From an uncultured Bacilli bacterium (GTDB taxonomy: Bacteria; Bacillota_I; Bacilli_A; RF39; UBA660), in assembly GCA_910586295.1 (NCBI GenBank), contig CAJUGE010000059.1, forward strand, positions 1 to 20,799: a stretch of DNA of 20,799 bases, in the 5' to 3' direction. This document shows positions 1 through 7,606 of the stretch, piece after piece; within the stretch, counting starts at the first letter, position 1; every line of letters begins with the position of its first letter. The notes under the pieces are model-generated. The model was not told the origin of the DNA. It saw nothing but the letters and a program-made list of their open reading frames with translations, and searched no databases. The translations under genes and the position numbers were made by a program.

Positions 1-401
1 ACTATGCAGCATATACAAGACTAATAACAAATAAGACACCAACATATGAATGTAGTAATACAAGTGATAGATTCTATAATTTCGGATTGATGACAGCAGA
101 CGAAGTATCGTATGCAGGCGGATTATATGGAACCAATAATGCAAGTGCATATTATTACTTAAATGCAAGTGGAGGTAGTTCAACTGGAGGCAATTGGTGG
201 TGGACAATGAGTCCGTATAACTTCTACAGTAGTGGCAGCGCGTACGTGTTCGCAGTGTACGGTTCTAGTAACCCTGGCTACTTGTATGCTCGCCGCGTCA
301 GCAATAGTTACGTCGTTCGTCCAGTAGTGTCTCTGAAATCTAGTGTACTGGTAACTGGAGGAAGTGGAACAGGAAGCGATCCTTATACGTTGACAATATA
401 G
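1..401 (+). CDS. C-terminal part of a Tyr/Gly/Ser-rich surface protein (5' end outside the window)
   Basis: The frame is open from base 3 with no start needed: it reads YAAYTRL... before the first internal ATG at 87, so the gene begins upstream of the window. The segment resembles the C-terminal lectin-like or DUF6273-like domains of gut Firmicutes surface proteins: a YAGG motif, a YYYLNA motif, a WWWTMSP core and a final VVRPVVSLKS strand motif followed by a short GTGSDPYTL tail. The same family occurs again, broken, at 7688-10047, where a lipobox is visible, so this copy is probably also a cell-surface lipoprotein. No catalytic residues are recognised; ligand binding is the likeliest role, by inference. 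Codons 216-320 are GC-rich and almost all end in C or T, unlike the rest of the window. Two large stem-loops and a terminator follow the stop codon. Confidence 0.75.
   Translation, partial: YAAYTRLITNKTPTYECSNTSDRFYNFGLMTADEVSYAGGLYGTNNASAYYYLNASGGSSTGGNWWWTMSPYNFYSSGSAYVFAVYGSSNPGYLYARRVSNSYVVRPVVSLKSSVLVTGGSGTGSDPYTLTI
216..320 (+). other. GC-rich, pyrimidine-ending codon block in the surface protein (candidate hypervariable segment)
   Basis: By direct count, 30 of 35 codons here end in C or T (17 in C, 13 in T), none is a lysine, glutamate or glutamine codon, 53 of 105 bases are G or C, and only 20 are A. The flanking codons and neighbouring genes are A-rich. The block lies between the conserved TMSP and VRPVVSLKS motifs, where the second family copy (about 9850-9980) is divergent. 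NNY-rich, A-poor stretches are what adenine-directed diversification would leave, but recent transfer or recombination could also give them. Confidence 0.45.
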
Positions 402-419
402 TAAAAATAAACAAAAGTA

Positions 420-464
420 ATCGGCACTTATAAAAGTGTAGTGAGTGAAGCCATAAGTGCCGAT
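420..464 (+). repeat. Stem-loop 1 after the surface-protein gene (11-bp perfect stem)
   Basis: ATCGGCACTTA (420-430) pairs perfectly with TAAGTGCCGAT (454-464) around a 23-nt loop containing AGTGTAGTGAGT. There is no T tract after it, so it is not a normal intrinsic terminator; a proper terminator follows at 538. It may be a structured 3' UTR, a small RNA or a protein-binding site. Confidence 0.6.
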
Positions 465-471
465 GTCAACC

Positions 472-523
472 GTGCCTAGTGGTATTTAAAATCGAAAAGT
501 AGTGAGTTCGTGCTGCTAGGCAC
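472..523 (+). repeat. Stem-loop 2 after the surface-protein gene (8-bp perfect stem)
   Basis: GTGCCTAG (472-479) pairs perfectly with CTAGGCAC (516-523) around a 36-nt loop. The loop contains AAAAGTAGTGAGT, closely matching the loop of the neighbouring stem-loop (AAAAGTGTAGTGAGT). Both stems also carry GTGCC/GGCAC. Two different stems presenting the same loop sequence suggest a common binding partner or a duplicated structured element. Confidence 0.55.
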
Positions 524-537
524 ATTCAATTTGTTTT

Positions 538-561
538 AAAGGTGGAATGTCCATCTTTTTT
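538..561 (+). terminator. Rho-independent terminator of the left-edge surface-protein transcript
   Basis: AAAGGTGGA (538-546) pairs with TCCATCTTT (550-558), including one G-U pair, around the loop ATG, and a run of T follows. It separates the surface-protein gene and its two stem-loops from the dnaB transcript. Confidence 0.6.
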
Positions 562-598
562 CTATAGATTTATTTTAAATTAAAATTACTCTTTTCTA

Positions 599-627
599 TT
601 GATTAGTGAGAATTAATAATATAAAAT
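599..627 (+). promoter_or_regulatory. Likely promoter of dnaB-dnaI
   Basis: TTGATT (599-604) and TAAAAT (622-627) are separated by 17 bases, about 20 bases before the dnaB start, and lie just after the preceding terminator. This is a sigma-A type match with minor deviations. Confidence 0.5.
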
Positions 628-646
628 AAACATACAGGTGATAAAT

Positions 647-1942
647 ATGAAAAGTGTAACATTACTACCAGCAGATATATATCAAGTAATAAATAAAAGT
701 TTACTTAATGAAGAAGATAAACTAGTCTTATCGATGTTATATATGCCAATAATTGGTAATACTGCTGTTACACTTTATAATACACTTTATAATGAATTAA
801 AAGCTAATAATTTTATTAGTGGCGAGCTTACACATCATCACTTAATGACTAATCTTGGAGATAACTTAGAAAGCATTAAACAAGCAAGAATCAAACTAGA
901 AGGAATAGGACTTATTAGAACATATTACCTTGAAGGAGATATAAATTCATATGTTTATGAATTATATAGTCCTCTAAGTGTACATGAATTTTTTTCTCAT
1001 CCTATATTTAATATTGTATTTTATAATAATGTAGGAAAAGAGGAATACATAAGAATTAAAAATTATTTTAAGATTCCTAAAGTTAATTTAAATGGATACA
1101 CTGAAATTACTAGTCCATTTGATATGACTTTTAAAAGTGTAAACTATAGTAATTTTGAGCTTGAAAATGATGAAGAAATAGTAAAAAAGATGAAACTTCC
1201 ATTTAGTTATGAAATGATGTTTGATTTTGATGCATTTATTAGCAGTATGCCTAGCTCTTTATTCAATGAAAAAGCCTTAACTAAAAGTGTGCGAGAACTT
1301 ATAACTAATCTAGCATTCCTATATAAAATGGATCCTTTTACAATGGCTGATATGACTAAAGTAAGCATTAATGAAAAAGGTTTAATAGATAAAGAACTAT
1401 TAAAAGAAAATGTTAGAAAATATTATGAATACAATAATGGTGGTAGACTGCCAAATCTAATATTTAAAAGTCAACCAGAATATTTAAGAAGCCCAAGTGG
1501 AGATAATTCTAATCTTGGAAGGATTATTAAAGTATTTGAAACAACTAGTCCATATGACTTTTTAAAAAGCAAATATAAAGGTGTAAGACCTGCTTCTAGA
1601 GATATGAAAATACTAGAATTATTATTGATAGATTTAAAACTTAACCCAGCTGTAGTAAATGTTTTAATAGACTATGTTCTTAGAACACAAAACAATAGAT
1701 TAGTAAAAGGTTTTATAGAGACAATCGCTGGAGAATGGAAGCGCGCTAATATAGAGACAGCAAAAGAAGCGATAGAATATGCAGAAAAATCTCATAAAAG
1801 ATTAAAAAAGATAAAGCAAAATAGCAAGACAATAAAAAAAGAAGAACCTTTACCAGTATGGTTTAATGATTCAAAACGTAAAGAAACTATGAATAATGAA
1901 GAAAAAGAAGAACTTGAGAAATTCTTGAAGGAGTTTGTATGA
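647..1942 (+). CDS. dnaB: Replication initiation and membrane attachment protein DnaB (Bacillus type, helicase co-loader)
   Basis: In Firmicutes, DnaB works with DnaD and DnaI to load the replicative helicase at oriC and during restart. The N-terminal winged-helix part begins MKSVTLLPADIYQVINKSLL, matching the family's opening. The C-terminal DnaB_2/DnaD-like domain covers roughly residues 295-380 (SPYDFLKSKYKG, then the helical NPAVVNVLIDYVL and IAGEWKRANI motifs), followed by a charged tail. The start is taken at ATG 647 (431 aa), not GTG 638, because that GTG lies inside the ribosome-binding site AGGTGAT (636-642). The stop codon TGA overlaps the dnaI ATG, so the two are translationally coupled. 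TGA as stop here also argues for the standard genetic code. Confidence 0.9.
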   Translation: MKSVTLLPADIYQVINKSLLNEEDKLVLSMLYMPIIGNTAVTLYNTLYNELKANNFISGELTHHHLMTNLGDNLESIKQARIKLEGIGLIRTYYLEGDINSYVYELYSPLSVHEFFSHPIFNIVFYNNVGKEEYIRIKNYFKIPKVNLNGYTEITSPFDMTFKSVNYSNFELENDEEIVKKMKLPFSYEMMFDFDAFISSMPSSLFNEKALTKSVRELITNLAFLYKMDPFTMADMTKVSINEKGLIDKELLKENVRKYYEYNNGGRLPNLIFKSQPEYLRSPSGDNSNLGRIIKVFETTSPYDFLKSKYKGVRPASRDMKILELLLIDLKLNPAVVNVLIDYVLRTQNNRLVKGFIETIAGEWKRANIETAKEAIEYAEKSHKRLKKIKQNSKTIKKEEPLPVWFNDSKRKETMNNEEKEELEKFLKEFV

Positions 1943-2853
1943 TAAATAGTAATGAATTAATAAAAAATAAAAATAAAAGTGATATTAATAAAGTTAATTT
2001 GAAAAACTTTAAACTATCTATGCAAGACGAATTATTTGCTAGCTTAGCATATAAATTAGATTTAAAAGAAGAACAACTTTGCAATTATACATCTAAACTT
2101 GAAAATACAGTTAAAGATTTAAAAAAATGTAAAAATTGCAAAGGAATTGATTACTGTAATTTAGAAGTAAGAGGGTATGTTAATTATCCTAAAGTTATAG
2201 ATGATTACTTAATATTTTCTTACACTCCTTGTAAGTATAAAAAAGACGAACTAAAAAATGAAAGTAAAGTTACTTTCTACGAGACAGCCAAAAATCTTAG
2301 AAATGCTAAGATGAGTGATATTATGCTAGATGACAAAGCTAGAGTAGAAGTACTTAAATATATAAAAGAATTTATGGACGATTATCCTAATAAAAAAGGA
2401 ATTTATTTGTATGGATCTTTTGGAAATGGAAAGAGTTTTATACTAAATGCTGTTTTGAATGAACTTAGTAAAAAAGGTGCTTCCTGTGTAAGTGTGTATT
2501 ATCCATTACTATTAAAAGAATTAAAATCAACATTTAATGCTTCTGACAATGAAGGGTTTGACTTACTTTATAAAGAACTTTTAATTTGTGATGTATTGTT
2601 ATTAGATGATATAGGCGCTGAAAATAATACACCTTGGGCTAGAGATGAAGTATTAGGTGGCATCTTACAAACTAGAATGGATAATGGACGTATAACATTT
2701 TTTACATCTAACTTTGATTTGAAAGAATTAGAAGAACATTTGTCAGAGACTAGTAGTGGTAGTGAAAAAGTAAAAGCAAGAAGAATAATAGAGAGAATAA
2801 AGCAATTATCTAAGCCAATAATATTAGTAGGCGAGAATAAAAGAGATTTTTAA
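1939..2853 (+). CDS. dnaI: Primosomal protein DnaI, helicase loader ATPase
   Basis: DnaI is an AAA+ ATPase that opens and places the hexameric replicative helicase on DNA. The 304-aa length fits the family. An N-terminal helicase-binding region carries C64, C67, C73 and C98, probably a zinc site; the histidine ligand known from B. subtilis is not obvious and C73 may replace it. Walker A is GSFGNGKS (residues 159-166), Walker B is LLLDDIGAE (about 220-228), sensor 1 is FFTSNFD (about 254-260), and the arginine-rich RRIIERI comes near the end. The start overlaps the dnaB stop by 4 bases and GAAGGAG precedes it. Both genes form one operon. Confidence 0.93.
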   Translation: MINSNELIKNKNKSDINKVNLKNFKLSMQDELFASLAYKLDLKEEQLCNYTSKLENTVKDLKKCKNCKGIDYCNLEVRGYVNYPKVIDDYLIFSYTPCKYKKDELKNESKVTFYETAKNLRNAKMSDIMLDDKARVEVLKYIKEFMDDYPNKKGIYLYGSFGNGKSFILNAVLNELSKKGASCVSVYYPLLLKELKSTFNASDNEGFDLLYKELLICDVLLLDDIGAENNTPWARDEVLGGILQTRMDNGRITFFTSNFDLKELEEHLSETSSGSEKVKARRIIERIKQLSKPIILVGENKRDF

Positions 2854-2882
2854 TTTACTTTTATTCTGATAATTGCTATAAT
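2854..2882 (+). promoter_or_regulatory. Extended -10 promoter for the UPF0316 gene
   Basis: TTTACT (2854-2859), a 17-base spacer, and TATAAT (2877-2882) preceded by TGC give a strong extended -10 promoter directly after the dnaI stop. The downstream gene can therefore be transcribed on its own. Confidence 0.6.
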
Positions 2883-2907
2883 CATAATTAGAGTAGGAAG
2901 TGAACAT

Positions 2908-3420
2908 ATGGATAATATTATTATTTTGTGCTTGATGGTATTTTGTGCAAGAATAATAGATACTTCTCTTGCAACTGTGAGAACTGTAATGGTAGTAAGA
3001 GATAAAGTTTTATATGCAGTTATGATAGCCTTTTTTGAGGTGTTTGTTTGGTTTTTAATAGTTAGAGAAGCTCTAAATTCCGTCGAAAACGCTTTCCTAA
3101 TAGCAATTGCTTACTCAGCAGGATATGCAACTGGAGTATTCGTAGGTATGAAAATTACAGACCACTTTATTACAACTAATGTATCAGTTAACATAGTAGT
3201 AAACCAAAAGAAAGATATTATAAATGCACTAGTTGAAAATAATTTTGCAGTAAGTGTAAGTAAAATAAAAGGAAAAGATCTTATAAGTAATAAGTACATG
3301 ATATTTGTGGCTACAACAAATAAAAGACTTTCATTATTGAGAAAAATAGTTACTGAAATTGATGATCATGCATTCATCGTTGTAAGTGAAAATAAACAAG
3401 TTGTAGGTGGCTACAAATAG
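2908..3420 (+). CDS. UPF0316 membrane protein with C-terminal DUF2179 domain
   Basis: This 170-aa protein matches the UPF0316/YebE layout. The N-terminal membrane part has about three helices (residues 4-20, 30-50 and 60-80) with the family motif ARIIDTSLATVRTVMVVR, followed by the YSAGYATGVFVGMKITD segment. A cytoplasmic DUF2179 domain of about 110-165 residues follows (ending IDDHAFIVVSENKQVVGGYK). DUF2179 domains are small ligand-binding-like folds found in membrane proteins; the biochemical role of this family is not established. AGGAAG precedes the ATG, the gene has its own promoter, and a terminator follows it. The family is recognised with good confidence, the function is not known. 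Confidence 0.85.
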   Translation: MDNIIILCLMVFCARIIDTSLATVRTVMVVRDKVLYAVMIAFFEVFVWFLIVREALNSVENAFLIAIAYSAGYATGVFVGMKITDHFITTNVSVNIVVNQKKDIINALVENNFAVSVSKIKGKDLISNKYMIFVATTNKRLSLLRKIVTEIDDHAFIVVSENKQVVGGYK

Positions 3421-3474
3421 TAAAGCAAATGTCAAATTTGTACCTATATATATTACAAAACTAAAAAAACTGTG

Positions 3475-3512
3475 AAAAATGCAAAAAAAATAAAAGCGTT
3501 TTGCATTTTTTT
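3475..3512 (+). terminator. Rho-independent terminator between the UPF0316 gene and dnaG
   Basis: AAAAATGCAAAA (3475-3486) pairs with TTTTGCATTTTT (3499-3510) around a 12-base loop and is followed by more T. A run of A on the left arm makes it potentially bidirectional. No clear -35 box is visible for dnaG after it; TATATA/TATAGT near 3517-3524 could serve as a -10. Confidence 0.75.
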
Positions 3513-3545
3513 GTCGTATATAGTAAGTAGGAGGGCAAATTTAAC

Positions 3546-5279
3546 ATGGCTAAAATTGACGATATTACTATAAGAAAAATTAAAGAGTCAAACGATATAG
3601 TAGATGTAATAGGCGAATACTTAGAATTAACACCGAAAGGTAAAAACTATTTTGCAGTTTGCCCGTTTCATAATGACCACAGTCCATCAATGTCAATAAG
3701 CAGAGAAAAACAAATATTTCGTTGTTTTGTCTGTGGTGCGACTGGTAATGTAATTACATTTGTGAAAGATTATGAAAAAGTTTCGTTTGTAGAAGCACTT
3801 GAAATATTAGCAAAACGCTCTGGTATACCACTTAATGTAAAACAAAGAACAATTGAAGATAGTCCATACAAAGAGGATTATGAAATATTAAATTTAGCAT
3901 TATCATTTTATAAGAACAATATTAATTCTTCTAAAGGTGCTTTGGCAAGAGAATACTTAAATAAAAGAAATTTAACAAAAGAAGTGCTAGATTACTTTGA
4001 TATAGGATTAAGCTTAACTAATGGCTTATCAGAAAGTTTATCAAAAAAATATGACAAAACAAAATTAATTAAACTTGGTCTTGCAAGAGAAGATTTAAAA
4101 GATATATACATCAACAGAATAATGTTCACAATAAGAGATAACTATGGAAATCCTGTTGGCTTTAGTGGAAGAATATACGATGATAAGTCAGATGATCCTA
4201 AATACATAAATTCACGAGAAACAGAAATATTTAAAAAAGGAAAAATACTTTATAACTTCTACAGGGCAAAAGACTTTATAAGAAAAAAACATGAGATAAT
4301 AATAAGTGAAGGATTTATGGAAGTAATCAGGCTTCATACTATAGGAATAGACAACGCAGTCGCACTTATGGGAACAAGCTTTACAAAAGAACATCTAGAC
4401 ATCATAAAAAACACAAAAGCAAAAGTTGTCTTAAACTTAGACCAAGACGATGCCGGGAAAACGGCAACAATTAATATAGGAAGAATGTTACTTAGCGAAG
4501 GCATAAATTCAACTGTAATAATATTTAAAGATGCAAAAGATGCAGACGAATTAATAGTAAATAAAGGAGAAAATGCATTCCAAAAATCATATGAAAATCG
4601 TGTAAACTTTGTAGACTTTGAATTAGATTATTTGAAAGCTGGTAAAGATTTATCTAAAGCAGAAGATATCTCGCAATATATAAATGAATCAATAAACATA
4701 ATAAATAACATAGAAGATGATATACTTAGGGAATTAAAAATAAAAAATATAAGTAAGCAATTCGATATAAGTGAAGATTTAATAAGAAACAAAGTTAAGA
4801 AAGTAGTTCACAAACCTATAAAAAAATCTGATTCACCACCAGCAGTAAAAAAACAGAAATTAAACAAATATGATATAAGTGAAATAAGATTACTATACTT
4901 AATGCTAAATAATTCAGAATTAATACGGTATTACGAAAACAATTTGGGTTATTTAAACAATGAAAAAAGAAGAATGCTAGCAAATTCAATAATTTCTTTC
5001 AAAGAAAAGAACAAAACATTTGACTATTCTGACTTTATTTGTTACACTAATGAACGACCTGAATTAGAAAGCGTATTAAAAGAAGTATCCGCATATAATC
5101 ACCAAGATAATTATACAGAAGAAGAATTGGACGCATATGTAAAAACAATAAAACAAAAAAGGGTTCAAAAACAAATAGATACATTATCTGAAAAATTAAA
5201 GAACACATTGGATGTAGAAGAAAAGAAAAAGCTTGGCGATAGAATAAACAATATGAAAAAAGAATTGTTAAATTGGTAA
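3546..5279 (+). CDS. dnaG: DNA primase DnaG
   Basis: DnaG makes the RNA primers for lagging-strand synthesis. The zinc-binding domain has C39, H42, C60 and C63 (CPFH, 17 residues, CFVC). The RNA polymerase/TOPRIM core shows EGFMEVI (E255) and NLDQDDAG (D299, D301), with DADELI further on. The usual EGYMDV motif has aspartate where this protein has E259, a conservative change. The C-terminal part is a variable helicase-interaction region rich in lysine, and the 577-aa length is normal. The ribosome-binding site TAGGAGGG precedes the ATG. rpoD follows after 30 bases and trmK overlaps rpoD, which gives the classic macromolecular-synthesis operon of Firmicutes. Confidence 0.95.
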   Translation: MAKIDDITIRKIKESNDIVDVIGEYLELTPKGKNYFAVCPFHNDHSPSMSISREKQIFRCFVCGATGNVITFVKDYEKVSFVEALEILAKRSGIPLNVKQRTIEDSPYKEDYEILNLALSFYKNNINSSKGALAREYLNKRNLTKEVLDYFDIGLSLTNGLSESLSKKYDKTKLIKLGLAREDLKDIYINRIMFTIRDNYGNPVGFSGRIYDDKSDDPKYINSRETEIFKKGKILYNFYRAKDFIRKKHEIIISEGFMEVIRLHTIGIDNAVALMGTSFTKEHLDIIKNTKAKVVLNLDQDDAGKTATINIGRMLLSEGINSTVIIFKDAKDADELIVNKGENAFQKSYENRVNFVDFELDYLKAGKDLSKAEDISQYINESINIINNIEDDILRELKIKNISKQFDISEDLIRNKVKKVVHKPIKKSDSPPAVKKQKLNKYDISEIRLLYLMLNNSELIRYYENNLGYLNNEKRRMLANSIISFKEKNKTFDYSDFICYTNERPELESVLKEVSAYNHQDNYTEEELDAYVKTIKQKRVQKQIDTLSEKLKNTLDVEEKKKLGDRINNMKKELLNW

Positions 5280-5309
5280 AAATAAGAATAAAAGAAGGAA
5301 GTGCTAAAA

Positions 5310-6398
5310 ATGGAATTAAAAACATTTGAAGAAATTTTAAAAGAATTAATTGAAGAAGGAAAGAAAAACGGATTTTTAACTTATGAGCAAATAGCAAAAA
5401 AGACTAATAATTTAGAACTAGATAGTAATAATCTAGATGAACTTTATAATGCTTTAAACGATAATCAAATTGAAGTTAGAAGCGAAGATGAAGATGACAC
5501 TGACGATGGACTTTTATCAGAAGATTTGACTTTAAAATTAGAAGTAATAAATGAATCAAAAGACATGAGTGTCAACGATAATGTAAGAATGTACTTAAAA
5601 GACATAGGTAAGATAAGTTTATTAAGTTTAGAAGAAGAACAAGAAATTTCTAGAAAAATTGCTGATGGAGATGAAGAATCTAAAAGAATTTTGGCAGAAT
5701 CAAATCTACGTTTAGTAGTAAGTATTGCAAAAAGATACGTTGGTCGTGGATTATTATTCTTAGATTTAATACAAGAAGGTAACATAGGACTAATGAAAGC
5801 AGTAGAAAAGTTTGACTATGATAAAGGTTACAAATTTAGTACATATGCTACATGGTGGATTAGACAGGCAATTACTCGTGCATTAGCAGACCAAGCAAGA
5901 ACTATACGTGTTCCTGTTCATATGGTAGAAACAATAAATAAAATGGCAAGAATTGAAAGACAGATGGCACTAGACTTAAACCGTGAACCTACAGATGAAG
6001 AACTTGCTAAGAAGATGAATTTATCAATAGAAAAAGTAACAGAAATTAGAAAAATAAGTCAAGATCCAGTAAGCTTAGAAACCCCAATAGGTGAAGAAGA
6101 CGATTCACATTTAGGAGATTTCTTAGCAGATGAGAGAACTATGTCTCCAGAAGAATATACAACTTATGAAATGTTAAAAGATGAACTTAAGAAAGTGCTT
6201 TCAACACTAACAAAAAGAGAAGAAGAAGTTTTAGCACTTCGTTTTGGATTATATGATGGACAATGTCATACTCTAGAAGAAGTAGGTAAAAAGTTTGGAG
6301 TAACAAGAGAAAGAATAAGACAAATAGAAGCAAAAGCATTAAGAAAACTTCGTCATCCATCTCGTGCGAAGAAATTAAAGGACTTCTTAATTGACTAA
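5310..6398 (+). CDS. rpoD: RNA polymerase housekeeping sigma factor RpoD (SigA)
   Basis: This is the primary sigma-70 factor. An acidic region 1.1-like N-terminus (about residues 1-85) is followed by region 1.2 (NVRMYLKDIGKISLLS). Region 2 contains NLRLVVSIAKRYVGRGL and the -10 recognition segment KFSTYATWWIRQAITRA. Region 3 contains RTIRVPVHMVETINK, and region 4 ends with the -35-binding helix VTRERIRQIEAKALRKLRHP. The 362-aa length fits Firmicute SigA. The start is placed at ATG 5310, not GTG 5301, because AGAAGGAAG (about 5293-5301) is the ribosome-binding site and includes that GTG. Promoters in the window mostly match its expected TTGACA/TATAAT preference with frequent TGn extensions. 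Confidence 0.97.
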   Translation: MELKTFEEILKELIEEGKKNGFLTYEQIAKKTNNLELDSNNLDELYNALNDNQIEVRSEDEDDTDDGLLSEDLTLKLEVINESKDMSVNDNVRMYLKDIGKISLLSLEEEQEISRKIADGDEESKRILAESNLRLVVSIAKRYVGRGLLFLDLIQEGNIGLMKAVEKFDYDKGYKFSTYATWWIRQAITRALADQARTIRVPVHMVETINKMARIERQMALDLNREPTDEELAKKMNLSIEKVTEIRKISQDPVSLETPIGEEDDSHLGDFLADERTMSPEEYTTYEMLKDELKKVLSTLTKREEEVLALRFGLYDGQCHTLEEVGKKFGVTRERIRQIEAKALRKLRHPSRAKKLKDFLID

Positions 6399-7020
6399 GC
6401 GTATAGCTAGAATTTCTTCTTATATAGAAGATGATGAAAAAGTAATAGATGTAGGCTGTGATTCCTGCTTACTTAGTATAATGCTTGCTAAAAGAGGAAT
6501 TTATTCAGTAGCAAGCGACTTAAGAGAAAACATAATAGAAAATGCGAAAGAAAAAATCGATGATAATCTAAAAAAATATATAACATTTAGAGTAGGAGAT
6601 GGAATAACTTTAAAAGAGTCAGAAAATAATTATACTCTAGTTCTAGCAGGAATGGGTACTTACCTTATGGTAAATATATTAAAAAATACCACTAAAACAT
6701 TCAAAAAAATAATAACAATTTCAAACAATAATCATGATATATTAAGAAAAGAATTTTTACATCTCGGTTATATTGTTGAAGCAGAAGAAATAATTAAAGA
6801 AAAAAATAAATTCTATAACTTGATAATATTTACTAAAGGTAACAAAAAATATTCTGAAAAAGATTTGATAATTGGATTAAATCATCAAAATATACCACTT
6901 TTAAAAGAGAAGAATAAAGAATTAATAAAAAAGTATCAAAATATAATTAATAAAATTAACGACTCAGAAAAAATAAAAGAATTAGAAAGAACAATCAAAA
7001 TCTTAGAAAGTTCAATCTAA
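6391..7020 (+). CDS. trmK: tRNA (adenine(22)-N1)-methyltransferase TrmK
   Basis: TrmK methylates A22 of tRNAs using S-adenosylmethionine. It starts with TTG at 6391, overlapping the rpoD end by 8 bases, with AAAGGA about 9 bases upstream; the frame and the family's short N-terminus (KRIARISSYI) support this start. The SAM-binding motif is VIDVGCDSCLLSIMLAKRG. Family members usually have DIGSDHAYLP here, so the conserved His is replaced by Ser. LAGMGTYLM corresponds to the family's AGMGG motif. The C-terminus (about residues 140-209) is a coiled-coil-like helical extension, as in B. subtilis YqfN. The gene order dnaG-rpoD-trmK matches Bacillus (dnaG-sigA-...-yqfN). Confidence 0.87.
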   Translation: MTKRIARISSYIEDDEKVIDVGCDSCLLSIMLAKRGIYSVASDLRENIIENAKEKIDDNLKKYITFRVGDGITLKESENNYTLVLAGMGTYLMVNILKNTTKTFKKIITISNNNHDILRKEFLHLGYIVEAEEIIKEKNKFYNLIIFTKGNKKYSEKDLIIGLNHQNIPLLKEKNKELIKKYQNIINKINDSEKIKELERTIKILESSI

Positions 7021-7027
7021 TTCTTTT

Positions 7028-7324
7028 TCATTGAAAGAATGTAAGAGTATCTAAATTTAATTTACCTCTGTCTTGACTGCCAATAGTTTTTTTATTATTT
7101 ATAACTGGCCTAACAAAGGCTTTTTGTTCTTTTAAAGTACTCTCTTTAGCAACCTCTTTTATACTTTTTCCAGCATTAAATACATCCTTCACATTTTTAA
7201 CAATAGGACTAACTTGCTTATAAATTGGGATAGTTTTATTTACTATATTGAGTGTATCATTAATTCCCCCAACTATTTTACTTAAATTAAATCCTTTGAG
7301 AATACTTCCACTATTTAATGCCAT
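7028..7324 (-). CDS. Small YqfQ/VrrA-like protein
   Basis: This 98-aa minus-strand gene is convergent with trmK. Its N-terminus (MALNSGSILKGFNLSKIVGG) and the helical segment NKTIPIYKQVSPIVKNVKDVF resemble the YqfQ-like family of Bacilli, whose members lie near trmK (yqfN) in Bacillus; that synteny supports the call. The C-terminal third is polar and basic. The start is ATG at 7324, not the GTG at 7333: AGGTGGGG sits 6 bases before the ATG, and the GTG is part of that ribosome-binding site. The function of the family is unknown. It has no signal peptide or clear membrane segment. Confidence 0.6.
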   Translation of the reverse strand: MALNSGSILKGFNLSKIVGGINDTLNIVNKTIPIYKQVSPIVKNVKDVFNAGKSIKEVAKESTLKEQKAFVRPVINNKKTIGSQDRGKLNLDTLTFFQ

Positions 7325-7366
7325 AAACCCCACCTATAAATAGTATACGCTAAAGTAATTAAAAAT

Positions 7367-7594
7367 TTACTTGTTATTATCTTTTTTCTTTTCGATAGTT
7401 ATAACATAGCCATATTCTTTGGCAATTTTCATTAAAGTATCAAAAGTATATTTTCTAATCCCACGTTCATATCCTTGAATAGTCATTTTACTTAAGTTAA
7501 CTCTTTTTCCAAACTCTTCTTGTGTAAGCTCAGACCATTCTCTTAAAATTCTTATTACATGTTTGGGTTCATAATCATTGGATATAAATTTCAT
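7367..7594 (-). CDS. Small XRE-family helix-turn-helix regulator
   Basis: This 75-aa protein is almost entirely one HTH_3 domain. The helix-turn-helix is LTQEEFGKRVNLSKMTIQGYERG (residues 23-45), followed by FDTLMKIAKEYGYVITIEKK. Single-domain Xre proteins of this size are DNA-binding repressors found in mobile or accessory segments, often autoregulated. The ribosome-binding site AGGAGG (minus strand) is 5 bases before the ATG. It is divergent from the lipoprotein gene starting at 7688, and the 93-base gap holds several inverted repeats that could be its operators. It lacks a toxin partner in the window. Confidence 0.82.
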   Translation of the reverse strand: MKFISNDYEPKHVIRILREWSELTQEEFGKRVNLSKMTIQGYERGIRKYTFDTLMKIAKEYGYVITIEKKKDNNK

Positions 7595-7606
7595 GCTTAC
7601 CTCCTA

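Noticed and set aside
420..523. The twin stem-loops as terminators, tRNA or CRISPR repeats
   Set aside because: No T tract, no cloverleaf, no regular spacers, and the stems differ in sequence.
1..600. A complete diversity-generating retroelement
   Set aside because: No reverse transcriptase or template repeat was seen in the window; only a variable-region-like codon pattern is present.
638..646. GTG start for dnaB at 638, and similar upstream GTG starts for rpoD (5301), dnaE (14711) and the YqfQ-like gene (7333)
   Set aside because: In each case the GTG lies within a purine-rich ribosome-binding site correctly spaced before an in-frame ATG.
1930..1945. A Mycoplasma-type code with TGA as tryptophan
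   Set aside because: dnaB stops at TGA exactly at the dnaI start, and tryptophans in the window are TGG.
5465..5785. Antisense open frames over rpoD and similar ones over dnaG, dnaE, comEA and the prepilin peptidase
   Set aside because: They are shadows of strong genes, with no ribosome-binding sites and low-complexity Leu/Phe/Ser-rich translations.
7367..7594. Toxin-antitoxin pair formed by the XRE gene and its neighbour
   Set aside because: The adjacent 98-aa gene resembles YqfQ rather than a HigB/RelE/HipA-type toxin.
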